64,000 bases of DNA, taken from the NCBI RefSeq assembly GCF_021729845.1, contig NZ_CP063397.1, positions 510,001-574,000 of the forward strand, written 5' to 3'. How positions within the stretch are numbered: position 1 is the stretch's first letter; every line of letters starts with the position of its first letter. Of this stretch, positions 38,416-47,952 are shown piece by piece. The stretch is from Rhizobium sp. SL42 (GTDB lineage Bacteria; Pseudomonadota; Alphaproteobacteria; Rhizobiales; Rhizobiaceae). The position numbers were made by a program, and so were the translations under genes. Below the pieces are notes generated by a model. That model was not told where the DNA came from. It was given only the letters and a program-made list of their open reading frames with translations, and did no database searches.

Positions 38416-38973
38416 GTGAATGTCAGAGCCGACAACTCGAAAATTCCGGACAAGACACTGCGCCGCCTTCTGGTGCGCCGGGCGCCGACAGGCCGGAGCC
38501 AGGCGATCCTGCAGGCGGGACCCTTGCGCCTGCGCGCCGCAATCGGCCGCTCGCAAACCACCAGCCGCAAGCGCGAAGGCGATGGCGCAACGCCGATCGC
38601 CACGATGAAACTCATCTCCGGCTACCTGCGCGGAGACAGGGTGCGGGAAACAAGGACCGCGCTGCCGGTTCGGCGGGCGCTGGCGCATATGCTCTGGTGC
38701 GATGCGCCGGAGCATGCCAGCTACAACCGCGCGGTCAACGCACCCTTCCGGCCGAGCCATGAACGGCTGGTACGCGACGATGAACTCTATGACATCTGCA
38801 TCGTCATGGACTGGAACCTGTCAGCCCGAAAGCGCGGTTGCGGCTCTGCCATCTTCTTCCACATAGCCCGTCCGGGCTACCCGCCGACGGAGGGTTGCGT
38901 CGCGCTCCACCCACGCGACATGCGCCGCCTCCTGCCTTTCCTGACGGCACGAACCAGTCTTCAGGTTCTCTGA
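38416..38973 (+). CDS. L,D-transpeptidase-like (YkuD) protein without signal peptide
   Basis: A 185-residue YkuD-domain protein. The active site is HIARPGYPPTEGCVALH, with His149 and nucleophile Cys161; the Cys is preceded by EG instead of the common HG. YkuD enzymes form 3-3 cross-links in peptidoglycan or attach proteins to it. No signal peptide or lipobox is seen at the basic N-terminus, so export, if any, is by an unclear route. Monocistronic by spacing. Confidence 0.85.
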   Translation: MNVRADNSKIPDKTLRRLLVRRAPTGRSQAILQAGPLRLRAAIGRSQTTSRKREGDGATPIATMKLISGYLRGDRVRETRTALPVRRALAHMLWCDAPEHASYNRAVNAPFRPSHERLVRDDELYDICIVMDWNLSARKRGCGSAIFFHIARPGYPPTEGCVALHPRDMRRLLPFLTARTSLQVL

Positions 38974-39131
38974 CGCCAGGATCAGCCAAATTGCATCACC
39001 CGCCCCTTTCATTGGACAATGGCCATCCTAAGTAGGAACCGGGAGACAGGGGCACGCCGCGCGCTGGCAAGAGCGCTTGTCGAAGATCTGCGCCGCTTCC
39101 GATCGCCCGATATTTCATGGAGATTTCAACG

Positions 39132-39962
39132 ATGACAGAGCAAACCCATATTACCCTGCACGACGGCAAGACCATTCCCCAGGTCGGGCTCGGCGTCTGG
39201 CAGACCCCGAATGACGAAGCCGCACCTGCGGTCAAGGCAGCACTCGATGCCGGCTATCGCCATGTCGATACGGCGGCCGTCTATGAAAACGAGGAAGGCG
39301 TCGGAAAGGGCATCAAGCAATCAGGCGTTGCCCGCAGCGACATCTTTCTGACCACCAAGCTATGGAACGTCGACCAGGGCTACGAGCAGACACTCAAGGC
39401 CTTCGACGCCAGCCTGAGACGCCTCGGCACCGACTATGTCGACCTCTACCTCATTCACTGGCCTTCGCCGCATCGCGGCCTGTTCGTCGACACCTGGAAG
39501 GCCTTTGCCAAGCTCATGGAAGAAGGCCGGGCGAAGTCGATCGGCGTGTCGAACTTCTATCCGGAGCATCTGGAGAAGATCATCGGAGAAACCGGTGTTG
39601 TGCCCGTCATCAACCAGATCGAACTGCATCCGGACTTCCAGCAGAAAGCGACACGGGCCTTCCACGACGCCCACAAGATCGTCACGCAATCCTGGAGCCC
39701 GCTCGGGCAGGGCAAACTTCTGTCCCATCCGGTCATCGGCAAGATCGCCGCGCGTCTTGGTCGCACGCCGGCGCAGGTGATCATCCGCTGGCATATCGAC
39801 AATGGCCTGGTGGTCATTCCGAAATCGGTGACGCCGTCGCGCATCGTCGAAAACTTCAAGGTATTCGACTTCAAGCTGTCGAGCGAAGATCTGGCCGAGC
39901 TGAATGCGCTGGACAACGCGGCCGCCCGCATCGGCCCGGATCCGAAGACCGCAAGCTTCTGA
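39132..39962 (+). CDS. Aldo/keto reductase
   Basis: A 276-residue NADPH-dependent reductase. The catalytic tetrad is complete: Asp46, Tyr51, Lys76 and His109, and the C-terminal IPKSVTPSRI cofactor loop is present. It resembles 2,5-diketo-D-gluconate reductases but the substrate range is wide in this family. GGAGAT precedes the ATG at 39132; the upstream in-frame ATG at 39117 lacks a site. Ends at a strong terminator. Confidence 0.92.
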   Translation: MTEQTHITLHDGKTIPQVGLGVWQTPNDEAAPAVKAALDAGYRHVDTAAVYENEEGVGKGIKQSGVARSDIFLTTKLWNVDQGYEQTLKAFDASLRRLGTDYVDLYLIHWPSPHRGLFVDTWKAFAKLMEEGRAKSIGVSNFYPEHLEKIIGETGVVPVINQIELHPDFQQKATRAFHDAHKIVTQSWSPLGQGKLLSHPVIGKIAARLGRTPAQVIIRWHIDNGLVVIPKSVTPSRIVENFKVFDFKLSSEDLAELNALDNAAARIGPDPKTASF

Positions 39963-39997
39963 TTCACGTGTAACATTTGGTTAACCAGAACAGGATG

Positions 39998-40020
39998 AAG
40001 GCGGCCACCCGGCCGCCTTT
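39998..40020. terminator. Bidirectional terminator, aldo/keto reductase and DMT exporter
   Basis: A perfect 9-bp stem, AAGGCGGCC with GGCCGCCTT, closed by ACCC, lying between two convergent genes. Confidence 0.85.
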
Positions 40021-40026
40021 CTCGCT

Positions 40027-40857
40027 CTAGAGGCTGACGCAGATTGCCCCGGCGGCCACGGTCAGGCAGGCTGCAACCCGCTTGATCGTCAGCGGTTCAC
40101 CGAGAAAAGCGGCCCCGATCAGCACAGCGAAGACGACACTGGTTTCGCGGACCGCCGTCACCAGACCGGCCGGCGCGAAGGAATAGGCGACGACGACGAG
40201 GCCATAGGCCATCATCGCGACGACACCGCCGGCAAACGCCTTCCAGGTGACGCTGGCGCGAAAGTCGATCAGCAATCCGCGACGCAGCACGCCATAGGTG
40301 ACGCAGATCATCACGCCGAACAGGAACAGCACCCACATGGCATAGGCAACCGGCTGCCCGACAAGCTTCACGCCCTTGGAATCAACCGTTGAATAGCAGG
40401 CGATGATAAAGCCGGTGGCGAGCGCGAACAGCAGCGAGGACGTGGCTGCCCGTGTCTTGCCGAGCGACAGGCTCATGATCCCGGCAGCCACGAGGGCAAC
40501 GCCCAGCGTCTGGTAGGGTCCGAGCACCTCGTGAAAGAACAGGAAGCCGCCGAGCGTCACCAGGAGCGGCACGGAGCCGCGCACGATCGGATAGACCTGG
40601 CCGAGTTCGCCATGGCGGTAGGCCGCCACGAGAAACAGGCTGTAGCCAACCTGCAGGCTGGCCGAAAGCACGATATAGGGCCAGGCCGCGAGATCCGGCA
40701 GCGGAAAATAGAACAGGAACGGCAGCGCAATGACGCTGCCCGCAAGGCTCATCACCGTGATCGACCACAGCCGGTCTGCCCCGGTGCGCAAGAAGGCATT
40801 CCAGCTCGCATGCAGAACGGCGGCAATCAGTGCCAGGCCGATGGCGATCACGCTCAT
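40027..40857 (-). CDS. DMT superfamily (EamA) exporter
   Basis: A 276-residue membrane protein with about ten hydrophobic segments in two EamA repeats. It resembles drug/metabolite exporters. The ORF extends to 40980, but the ATG at 40857 begins the first membrane helix (SVIAIGLALIAAVLHASWNAFL). Substrate unknown. Confidence 0.88.
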   Translation of the reverse strand: MSVIAIGLALIAAVLHASWNAFLRTGADRLWSITVMSLAGSVIALPFLFYFPLPDLAAWPYIVLSASLQVGYSLFLVAAYRHGELGQVYPIVRGSVPLLVTLGGFLFFHEVLGPYQTLGVALVAAGIMSLSLGKTRAATSSLLFALATGFIIACYSTVDSKGVKLVGQPVAYAMWVLFLFGVMICVTYGVLRRGLLIDFRASVTWKAFAGGVVAMMAYGLVVVAYSFAPAGLVTAVRETSVVFAVLIGAAFLGEPLTIKRVAACLTVAAGAICVSL

Positions 40858-41000
40858 AGGCACACCGCGCGGGCGCTGACGGTGGAGAATTTCGGATCTT
40901 GCATGGGAAAGGCCATCGAGGAGGGGCTGCATGACAGTTTTGTGACGGCGCGACGATAGCGCCTTTGCCCGCCATTGCAATCATCCCGCACCAATACCCC

Positions 41001-41034
41001 AGAAAAGAAGCCGCCCGCATCGCTGCGGGCGGCT
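41001..41034 (-). terminator. Intrinsic terminator of leuC
   Basis: An 11-bp perfect stem, AGCCGCCCGCA with TGCGGGCGGCT, and a TCTTTTCT tail on the minus strand, 28 bp after the leuC stop. Confidence 0.9.
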
Positions 41035-41061
41035 CTTCAGATCAAACGTTGGACTTTCGCC

Positions 41062-42471
41062 TTACTTCCAGTCGCGGATATCGACGAAATGACCGGCAAC
41101 GGCAGCAGCAGCGGCCATGGCCGGCGAGACGAGATGCGTGCGGCCCTTGAAGCCCTGGCGGCCTTCGAAATTGCGGTTCGAGGTCGAGGCGCAGCGCTCG
41201 CCCGGCTTCAGCCGGTCGTCGTTCATGGCCAGGCACATCGAGCAGCCCGGTTCGCGCCAGTCGAAACCGGCCGCCTTGAAGATCTTGTCCAGACCCTCGG
41301 CTTCCGCCTGCTCCTTGACCAGGCCGGAACCCGGAACGATCATCGCTGACACGGTCGACGCGACCGTCTTGCCTTCGACGACCTTGGCGACTTCGCGAAG
41401 GTCCTCGATGCGACCATTGGTGCAGGAGCCGATGAAGACGCGGTCGATGGCGATATCGGTGATCTTCGTGCCCGGCTGCAGGCCCATGTAGTCGAGCGCA
41501 CGCCACTTGGATGTGCGCTTGTTTTCGTCCTGGATCTCGTCCGGGTTCGGCACGGCGCCCTGGACCGAGATCACATCTTCCGGCGAAGAGCCCCAGGAGA
41601 CGATCGGCGGCAGGCTGGCGGCATCCAGCACCACGACGCGGTCGTAATGGGCGCCTTCGTCGCTCTGCAGCGTCTTCCAGTAGGCGATCGCCTGTTCCAG
41701 CTGCTCGCCTTGCGGCGCGCGCGGCTTGCCCTTGATATATTCGAAGGTCTTTTCATCCGGCGCGATCAGGCCGGCGCGGGCACCACCCTCGATCGTCATG
41801 TTGCAGACCGTCATGCGGCCTTCCATCGACAGCGCGCGAATGGCTTCGCCGGCAAACTCGATGACATGGCCGGTGCCGCCGGCTGTGCCGATTTCGCCGA
41901 TGATAGCGAGGATGATGTCCTTGGCGGTGACATGCTCCGGCAGCACGCCGTCGACGCGCACCAGCATGTTCTTGGCCTTCTTCTGGATCAGCGTCTGGGT
42001 TGCCAGCACATGCTCGACCTCGGACGTGCCGATGCCATGCGCCAATGCCCCAAAGGCACCATGCGTCGAGGTGTGGCTGTCGCCGCACACGATGGTCATG
42101 CCGGGCAGGGTAAAGCCCTGCTCGGGTCCGACGATGTGCACAATGCCCTGGCGCTTGTCGCTGGCCGAGTAATATTCGACGCCGAATTCGGCAGCGTTCG
42201 TGGCCAGCGCCTCGACCTGGATGCGGCTTTCCTCGTTCTTGATGCCGAGGTGGCGATCCGGCGAGGTCGGCACGTTGTGGTCAACGACGGCGAGCGTCTT
42301 TTCCGGAGCACGGACCTTGCGGCCGGCCATGCGCAGACCTTCGAAGGCCTGCGGGCTCGTCACCTCGTGAACGAGGTGACGATCGATGTAGAGAAGACAG
42401 GTTCCGTCGTCCTGCTGATCGACCATGTGGTCGTCCCAGATCTTGTCGTAAAGGGTACGCGGTGCGCTCAT
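41062..42471 (-). CDS. leuC: 3-isopropylmalate dehydratase large subunit
   Basis: A 469-residue aconitase-family subunit that isomerises 2- to 3-isopropylmalate. The three [4Fe-4S] ligands are Cys350 (GSCTNG), Cys410 and Cys413 ([10 protein letters not shown]). The N-terminal [14 protein letters not shown] and the EHVLATQT segment are typical. It needs LeuD, which is not in the window. The start at 42471 ([15 protein letters not shown]) matches the family. A terminator follows. Confidence 0.97.
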   Translation of the reverse strand: MSAPRTLYDKIWDDHMVDQQDDGTCLLYIDRHLVHEVTSPQAFEGLRMAGRKVRAPEKTLAVVDHNVPTSPDRHLGIKNEESRIQVEALATNAAEFGVEYYSASDKRQGIVHIVGPEQGFTLPGMTIVCGDSHTSTHGAFGALAHGIGTSEVEHVLATQTLIQKKAKNMLVRVDGVLPEHVTAKDIILAIIGEIGTAGGTGHVIEFAGEAIRALSMEGRMTVCNMTIEGGARAGLIAPDEKTFEYIKGKPRAPQGEQLEQAIAYWKTLQSDEGAHYDRVVVLDAASLPPIVSWGSSPEDVISVQGAVPNPDEIQDENKRTSKWRALDYMGLQPGTKITDIAIDRVFIGSCTNGRIEDLREVAKVVEGKTVASTVSAMIVPGSGLVKEQAEAEGLDKIFKAAGFDWREPGCSMCLAMNDDRLKPGERCASTSNRNFEGRQGFKGRTHLVSPAMAAAAAVAGHFVDIRDWK

Positions 42472-42856
42472 GGCTGGTATATCCGTGTGAAGATGAATGA
42501 TGGCAATCGGGCGTGTGGTCGCCAAGCGGCAGACCGGCGTTACGGCGTCTTAAAGTAGACGGCTGTTGAGCGCCCCGGAGACGCGCGCGAAAAAACGTGC
42601 CGGCAGACGCTTGTGGTCTTGCAGCACGAAAATGTCTGGCGCGAGGCATCCGAATTTCGATCCCATGGGCGCTTCTTTAGCAGTTTTTCCCGACCTCGGC
42701 AATGCGGCAGTGTCGGCCTGCACGCATCCCGCCGCGATCGCATGGGCGGGATTGCCGCGCAAGCGATTGCATGGGCTGGCCGACACATTTTCCAGCTGTC
42801 ATAAAGCATTCGCGCAAACATGCGTTGATCTGCCGTTCGAACCGGAAGGAGCCTTA
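42472..42856. other. Divergent region between leuC and ppk2
   Basis: About 385 bp. It must hold both promoters. No riboswitch, T-box, terminator-type attenuator or convincing leader peptide with leucine codons was seen. Short minus-strand frames exist but lack support. Confidence 0.5.
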
Positions 42857-43762
42857 ATGTCCGCGCCCACGCATGACGACGTCAATCGCATCAAGAACGA
42901 GATCATCGATAGCTTCGACGAGGAGCTGGAACTGGAGATGGAAGAGGAACGACTGGACGAGCTCGTCGCCGAGGGCCTGTCCGAGCCGACAATCGACCGC
43001 AGGGTCTATTTCCGCGAACTCTTCAAGCTGCAGCATGAACTCGTGCGGCTGCAGGACTGGGTGCATTATAAGAAGCTCAAGGTCGTGCTGCTGTTCGAGG
43101 GCCGCGATTCCGCCGGCAAGGGCGGCGCGATCAAACGGGTGACACAGCGCCTCAACCCCCGCGTCTGCCGCGTCGTGGCACTGCCGGCCCCGACCGAGCG
43201 CGAACGCAGCCAGTGGTATTTCCAGCGCTACGTCAATCACCTGCCGACCGCCGGCGAAATGGTCATGTTCGACCGCTCCTGGTACAACCGCGCCGGTGTC
43301 GAGCGCGTCATGGGTTTCTGCAGCCAGGAGGAACTGGAAGAGTTTTTCCGCTCGGTGCCGGAATTCGAGCGCATGCTCGCCCGCTCGGGCATCATCCTCT
43401 TGAAATACTGGTTCTCGATTACCGACGAGGAGCAGGAGTTCCGCTTCCGCATGCGCATCAACGATCCACTGAAGCAGTGGAAGCTCTCGCCGATGGATCT
43501 GCAGAGCCGCATTCACTGGGAGGAATACACCAAGGCCAAGGAGGAAATGCTGGAGCGCACCCACATTCCCGAAGCGCCGTGGTGGGTCGTCCAGGCCGTG
43601 GACAAGAAGAAGGCGCGGCTGAACATGATCGCCCATCTGCTCGGCCAGATCCCTTATGAGACCGTGCCGAAGGAACAGGTTGTCCTGCCGGAGCGCGTGC
43701 GAAACAGCGACTATCTGCGCCATCCCGTGCCACAGGAAATGTATGTGCCGGAAATCTACTGA
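42857..43762 (+). CDS. ppk2: Polyphosphate kinase 2
   Basis: A 301-residue P-loop PPK2 enzyme that uses polyphosphate to phosphorylate nucleotides. Walker A is GRDSAGKGG (82-90), Walker B MFDRSWYNRAGVER (137-150), and WKLSPMD and the C-terminal helix match class I. An N-terminal acidic helix (EELELEMEEER) precedes the domain. AAGGAG lies before the ATG at 42857. PPK2 class I enzymes usually make GTP or ATP. Confidence 0.95.
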   Translation: MSAPTHDDVNRIKNEIIDSFDEELELEMEEERLDELVAEGLSEPTIDRRVYFRELFKLQHELVRLQDWVHYKKLKVVLLFEGRDSAGKGGAIKRVTQRLNPRVCRVVALPAPTERERSQWYFQRYVNHLPTAGEMVMFDRSWYNRAGVERVMGFCSQEELEEFFRSVPEFERMLARSGIILLKYWFSITDEEQEFRFRMRINDPLKQWKLSPMDLQSRIHWEEYTKAKEEMLERTHIPEAPWWVVQAVDKKKARLNMIAHLLGQIPYETVPKEQVVLPERVRNSDYLRHPVPQEMYVPEIY

Positions 43763-43771
43763 GTGAAGGCA

Positions 43772-43821
43772 GGCCGGAAGCCGGAGGTGCTGGAGTGTTT
43801 CCCGGCCCCGTGCTTCCGGCC
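43772..43821 (+). terminator. Possible long-loop terminator after ppk2
   Basis: GGCCGGAAGC pairs perfectly with GCTTCCGGCC across a 30-nt loop between two convergent genes. There is no T run, so termination efficiency is unsure. Confidence 0.45.
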
Positions 43822-43827
43822 GGCAAC

Positions 43828-44652
43828 TCAGGAGCGCTCGGCCCGCGAGCGCATCCGCTTTTCGAAGCCGCGCAGCATCAGCGACAGGCCGATCGTCAGC
43901 ACCAGATAGACATAGGCGACGATCGAATAAGTCTCGAAGAAGCGGAACGAACCCGACGCATAGACCTTGCCCATCTGGGTAATGTCGGCGACGCCAAGCA
44001 CCGAGACCAGCGACGAATCCTTGACCATGGCAACGAAATCGTTCGACAGAGGCGGAAAGATCACCCGGATCGCCTGCGGAAACACGACCAGGCGGAACCG
44101 CTGGCTACGGCTGAGGCCAAGCGCCTTTGCCGCCTCGATCTGACCCTTGTCGATCGACTGGATGCCGGCCCGGAAGATCTCGGCGATGAAGGCCGAATAG
44201 CCGATCATCAGCGCGATGATCGCCCGCCACATCAAGGAAACGTCGCGCACCACCATCGGCTCCAGATGACCGGCAGCAGTGAGCGGCGAGACGATGAGGT
44301 TGTAGAGCGCGACAAAGCCCGGCGCACCGACGAAGGCGACGTAAAACAGCAGGACGAGGATCGGCACACCGCGCACCACCTCGACATAGAAGCGGGCGAT
44401 CTGGCGCAGCACCACGCTGTCGGCCATGCCCAGAAGCGCGATCATCAGCCCGAGCGTGGTCGCCAGCAGGAACCCGGTCAGTGTGACGAAGACCGTGACC
44501 CAGATGCCCTGGGCCACCGTGTTGAACACCTGTGCGTAAAGATCGCTGAAGAAGATGACGAGGCCGATCAGGACGGCCAGCACGACAAAGGCGACCAACC
44601 ACCACGGTCGGTCGCCCTTCTGATTGCCTTGCGGCAGGGTCTGAAAGCTCAT
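43828..44652 (-). CDS. Polar amino acid ABC transporter permease
   Basis: A 274-residue HisM/GlnP-type permease with a hydrophobic N-terminal segment and about five membrane helices. The EAA loop is EAAKALGLSRSQRFRLVVFPQAIR, as in amino-acid permeases. It lies 37 bp after the binding-protein gene. No ATP-binding subunit gene is adjacent, so the ATPase must be encoded elsewhere or shared. Confidence 0.92.
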   Translation of the reverse strand: MSFQTLPQGNQKGDRPWWLVAFVVLAVLIGLVIFFSDLYAQVFNTVAQGIWVTVFVTLTGFLLATTLGLMIALLGMADSVVLRQIARFYVEVVRGVPILVLLFYVAFVGAPGFVALYNLIVSPLTAAGHLEPMVVRDVSLMWRAIIALMIGYSAFIAEIFRAGIQSIDKGQIEAAKALGLSRSQRFRLVVFPQAIRVIFPPLSNDFVAMVKDSSLVSVLGVADITQMGKVYASGSFRFFETYSIVAYVYLVLTIGLSLMLRGFEKRMRSRAERS

Positions 44653-44689
44653 CTGCCGGCGATCCCGTCGCGGTTTGGACGAAGCCGGC

Positions 44690-45487
44690 TCATTCGCCCA
44701 TCTTGTAGTCGAGGAACCACTTCTTGTTCAGCGCATCGAACGTGCCGTCGGCTTTCAGCGCCGCGATGGCCGCATTGATCGGCTGCACCAAGTCGGATCC
44801 CTTCGGATAGATGAAGCCGAAGTCTTCCGCGCCGAGCGCGCCACCGACGACCTTCAGGCCGCCATTGGAGGAATCGACATAGCCCTTGGCAGCGACGCTG
44901 TCGGTCAGCACGAGATCGACGTCGCCGGCCTTGAGGGCCTGGACCGTGGCGCCGAAGGTCTCGAACAGCTTGATGCGCGGGTTCTGCTCGTTGCCGTCGA
45001 GGATTTCGTAGACGGCCGTGTAGAACGGAGACGTGCCCGGCTGCGCGCCGACCAGACCGTCGGTCAGGGCAGCGAAGCTCTTGGCATCGGTGAACCGCAC
45101 CTCGTCGCCGCGCACCAGCATGAACTGCTCGGAGCGCATGTAAGGATCGGAGAAATCGACCTTCTCCTTACGGTCGTCCTTGATGGTGATCCCGGTCATG
45201 CCGAGATTGTACTGGTCGTCGGAAACCGCCTGGATCATCGCGTCCCAGGACGTGTTCTGGTACTCGACCTTGAAGTTCAGCCGCTTGGCGATCTCGTTCA
45301 TCGCGTCATATTCCCAGCCGATCGCGTTGCCCGACTTCGGATCGACGAACTGCAGCGGCGGATAGGCGTTTTCGGTGACCACGACGACCGTCTTGCCGCC
45401 GAGATCCGGCAGGTCGGCAGCCGAAACGGAAAAGGGTGCAAGCACGAGAGCGGACAGACCGGCAAGGACAGCGCGGCGAAACAGCAT
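44690..45487 (-). CDS. Amino acid ABC transporter substrate-binding protein
   Basis: A 265-residue periplasmic binding protein (family 3). Signal peptide ends near residue 24 (VSA before AD). Mature start VVVVTENAYPPLQFVD and IGWEYDAMNEIAKRL are typical. The GMTGITIKDDRKEKVDFSDPY segment contains ligand residues for an alpha-amino group. CAGGAGA precedes the ATG at 45487. It forms a two-gene unit with the permease. Confidence 0.92.
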   Translation of the reverse strand: MLFRRAVLAGLSALVLAPFSVSAADLPDLGGKTVVVVTENAYPPLQFVDPKSGNAIGWEYDAMNEIAKRLNFKVEYQNTSWDAMIQAVSDDQYNLGMTGITIKDDRKEKVDFSDPYMRSEQFMLVRGDEVRFTDAKSFAALTDGLVGAQPGTSPFYTAVYEILDGNEQNPRIKLFETFGATVQALKAGDVDLVLTDSVAAKGYVDSSNGGLKVVGGALGAEDFGFIYPKGSDLVQPINAAIAALKADGTFDALNKKWFLDYKMGE

Positions 45488-45728
45488 GGAAGTCTCCTGA
45501 ATTGTGGCTGCGCAGAGTGTCACAGATTGTTTGACCAAGGCAAGAGTGGCCTTCCCCGCGCAAACAGCACCATGACAACCCGCAGGATGAACGAAAACTA
45601 GCAGAACTCCATCGCCAGACGTTTCTATTTTTCTGTCAGATGTGAAAAAACTTCCTTCTTTTCAGCCCTTTGACAGATTTGCAGGTTGGTCCGACAGGCG
45701 GGCGCGACCGTCCGCCTGTCGCTTCTGA

Positions 45729-47144
45729 TCAGCTGACGGCGCGCTTCAGCGGCTTCACATGACGGATCACCAGCAGATCGAGCAGCAGCACGCCGACGAG
45801 CACGGCCCCCGAAAGCGGAAACAGCAGCGACACCGCAAGCATCACAACCGCCCCGGTCTTCCACAGCGGGCCTGGCTCGCTGACCGCCGGAGCAACGAGG
45901 CGGGTCGCCCCTTTCGGCCGACGCTTCCACCACATGACGATACCGCTGACCGACAGGAAGATGATCGACAGACAGAACACGGTGACCAATGCCAGGTTCC
46001 ATAGACCCATATCGCCCTCGTGAAAGGCGATACCCACCGCCATGGCCTTGCCGGCGGTGCCATAGTCGGCAAATCCGACATCGGCGAGGATCTTGCCGGT
46101 ATACTGATCGATATGCACGGTTCGATCCGACAGGGGATTGGCACTGTCATTGCTCATCGTGTCGCGCGAGATCGTCCAGACACTGGTCGAATCGCCGGGG
46201 AATGCCAATTGGAAGCGCTGGTCGAAGCCCAAAGTGCGGGCAAGCGTGACGATCGCGTCGATATCGACGGGCTGGCCGTCCGGTATGCCGGTGGTCCCGG
46301 CCGAAGAGCCGGATGCCGGCAGAGGCGTCTGCTCCAGCGTCCACGGCACGTTCTTGACGCCACCATGATTCATGCTGGCATGCGTTTCGTCGGACAGAGG
46401 CACATTGTCCCACTTTGCGGCCGGAAACGTGCTCCAGGCCTGGGTCATTTTCTCGCCCCAGATACCGGCCCAGGTCAGCCCCGACAGCAGGAAGACAAGG
46501 AGGATCGCCGAGATATAGAAGCCGACCGTCAGGTGCAGGGACTTCCACAGCGCCCGGCCTCTTGCCGCAAAATTCGGCAAAAGGACACTGGCGGCGCCCT
46601 GGTTGCCGCGTGGCCACCAGAGATAGAGCCCGGTGACGACGAGCACCACCCCGAAGCCGGCGGCAATCTCGATCAGCCGGTCGCCCAGGGTGCCGAGCAT
46701 GAGAGTGCCGTGAATGGTGTTGGCCAGATCATAGAGGCCGTTGTGCCGCTCCCAGGTCCCCAGCACCTCGGCCGTGTAGGGATCGACCGCAACCATGCTG
46801 GAGGCATCGCCCTGGTTGATGCGGAAGACGGCAGCGCCATCGGCCGTTCGCGGCGCGATATACTGGACAATCTGGCCGTCCGGCGCGGTCATGAAAGCCG
46901 CTTCGGCCTGCCGGGATACCGAAACGGTTTCGGCCTGCGGCGCGACGCGGTAGTATTTTTCTCCGTCGCGTCCGACGAATACGGCAGACCACAGCATCAC
47001 GAGGCCGGTGACCGCCAGCATCAACAGGAACGGAGCAACATAGAGACCGGCATAGAAATGCCAGCGCCAGGCTGTGAAGTAGAACCGGCGCGAGGCGTTT
47101 TGCGACACCTCGGCGGCGGGGGAAAGACCTTGAACAGTCGACAT
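45729..47144 (-). CDS. PepSY-associated membrane protein (PiuB-type)
   Basis: A 471-residue PepSY-TM protein with four membrane helices (near 30-50, 165, 210 and 370-450) and two periplasmic PepSY-like regions. The family includes iron-uptake reductase-like proteins; His residues in the helices suggest haem or metal contact. It ends a probable operon with a Crp/Fnr regulator 10 bp upstream and a small Cys-containing protein. Likely linked to iron or copper handling, but the substrate is not shown. Confidence 0.85.
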   Translation of the reverse strand: MSTVQGLSPAAEVSQNASRRFYFTAWRWHFYAGLYVAPFLLMLAVTGLVMLWSAVFVGRDGEKYYRVAPQAETVSVSRQAEAAFMTAPDGQIVQYIAPRTADGAAVFRINQGDASSMVAVDPYTAEVLGTWERHNGLYDLANTIHGTLMLGTLGDRLIEIAAGFGVVLVVTGLYLWWPRGNQGAASVLLPNFAARGRALWKSLHLTVGFYISAILLVFLLSGLTWAGIWGEKMTQAWSTFPAAKWDNVPLSDETHASMNHGGVKNVPWTLEQTPLPASGSSAGTTGIPDGQPVDIDAIVTLARTLGFDQRFQLAFPGDSTSVWTISRDTMSNDSANPLSDRTVHIDQYTGKILADVGFADYGTAGKAMAVGIAFHEGDMGLWNLALVTVFCLSIIFLSVSGIVMWWKRRPKGATRLVAPAVSEPGPLWKTGAVVMLAVSLLFPLSGAVLVGVLLLDLLVIRHVKPLKRAVS

Positions 47145-47154
47145 GGGATCCTCT

Positions 47155-47886
47155 CTAGATCAATGAATGTGGGATTGGACCGTTGCCGGAGGCCACCCGC
47201 GCCAGTTGCGCGGGCTCAAGCAGGGTCACGAGGTCGGAAGTCTGGAATTCGATCAGCCCAGCGCGCTTCAACCGGGTGAAACATCGGCTGACCGTCTCGA
47301 TCGTGAGGCCGAGCCAATCGGCAAGATCGCCCCGCGTCGGATACAGATGGAAGGTCACGGCGCCACGCTTGCGCTGGCGTGCAGGACGACCGAATTGCCC
47401 GGCAAGATCGAGAATGGCGCAGGCGACCCGTTCAGGGGCCGTCTTGCGACCGAGTAGCATGGCAAGCGCCTGCGATCGCGCCAGCATTTCGTGCAACGCG
47501 GTCTCCAGTGCCTGCGGGCCGGTACTGTCGTCACAGGGCTGCAACCGGGTCCAGCCGAGGGTCTCGGCGGAGCAATGATTGCGGTCGCCCAGGCCGAGCC
47601 CGAACAGACGTCCGGGACCGACGACATCGATGATCTGGCGCCGACCGTCGGACAGGGCTTGCGATGTTGCGACGCATCCCTCGACCACCCGGTAATGCGG
47701 CGAGCGGGCGAAGCCTTCGAGAAAAATCGTCGTTCGCGGCGGCAGGAGTACAGCACGCTGACGGTCGGTGCGGTCAGCATCCTGATGGGAGGGCGGCAGG
47801 GGCGGCATCGCCGCCTGCGGGCGCAACGGCATGGTGGATTCAAGCATGAGCAGGTCCGGACTTCGGCCGGACATGCTTGACGGCAT
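47155..47886 (-). CDS. Crp/Fnr family transcriptional regulator
   Basis: A 243-residue regulator with a short N-terminal extension, a cNMP-type barrel and a C-terminal Crp winged helix (TRGDLADWLGLTIETVSRCFTRLKRAGL). Cysteines lie scattered, not in the Fnr iron-sulphur pattern, so oxygen sensing by a 4Fe-4S cluster is unlikely. The ORF opens with TTG at 47892; the ATG at 47886 was preferred, but a start at 47847 is also possible. It lies between the small DUF2946-like gene and the PepSY gene. Confidence 0.85.
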   Translation of the reverse strand: MPSSMSGRSPDLLMLESTMPLRPQAAMPPLPPSHQDADRTDRQRAVLLPPRTTIFLEGFARSPHYRVVEGCVATSQALSDGRRQIIDVVGPGRLFGLGLGDRNHCSAETLGWTRLQPCDDSTGPQALETALHEMLARSQALAMLLGRKTAPERVACAILDLAGQFGRPARQRKRGAVTFHLYPTRGDLADWLGLTIETVSRCFTRLKRAGLIEFQTSDLVTLLEPAQLARVASGNGPIPHSLI

Positions 47887-47952
47887 GGTCAACGGCCAGA
47901 TTTGACGATATCCGGACGCAGGCGGCAGGGCCGCCGACGTACCGGGCTCAGA

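Noticed and set aside
42550..42786. Possible leader peptide upstream of leuC
   Set aside because: No run of leucine codons and no terminator/antiterminator pair lies between it and leuC.
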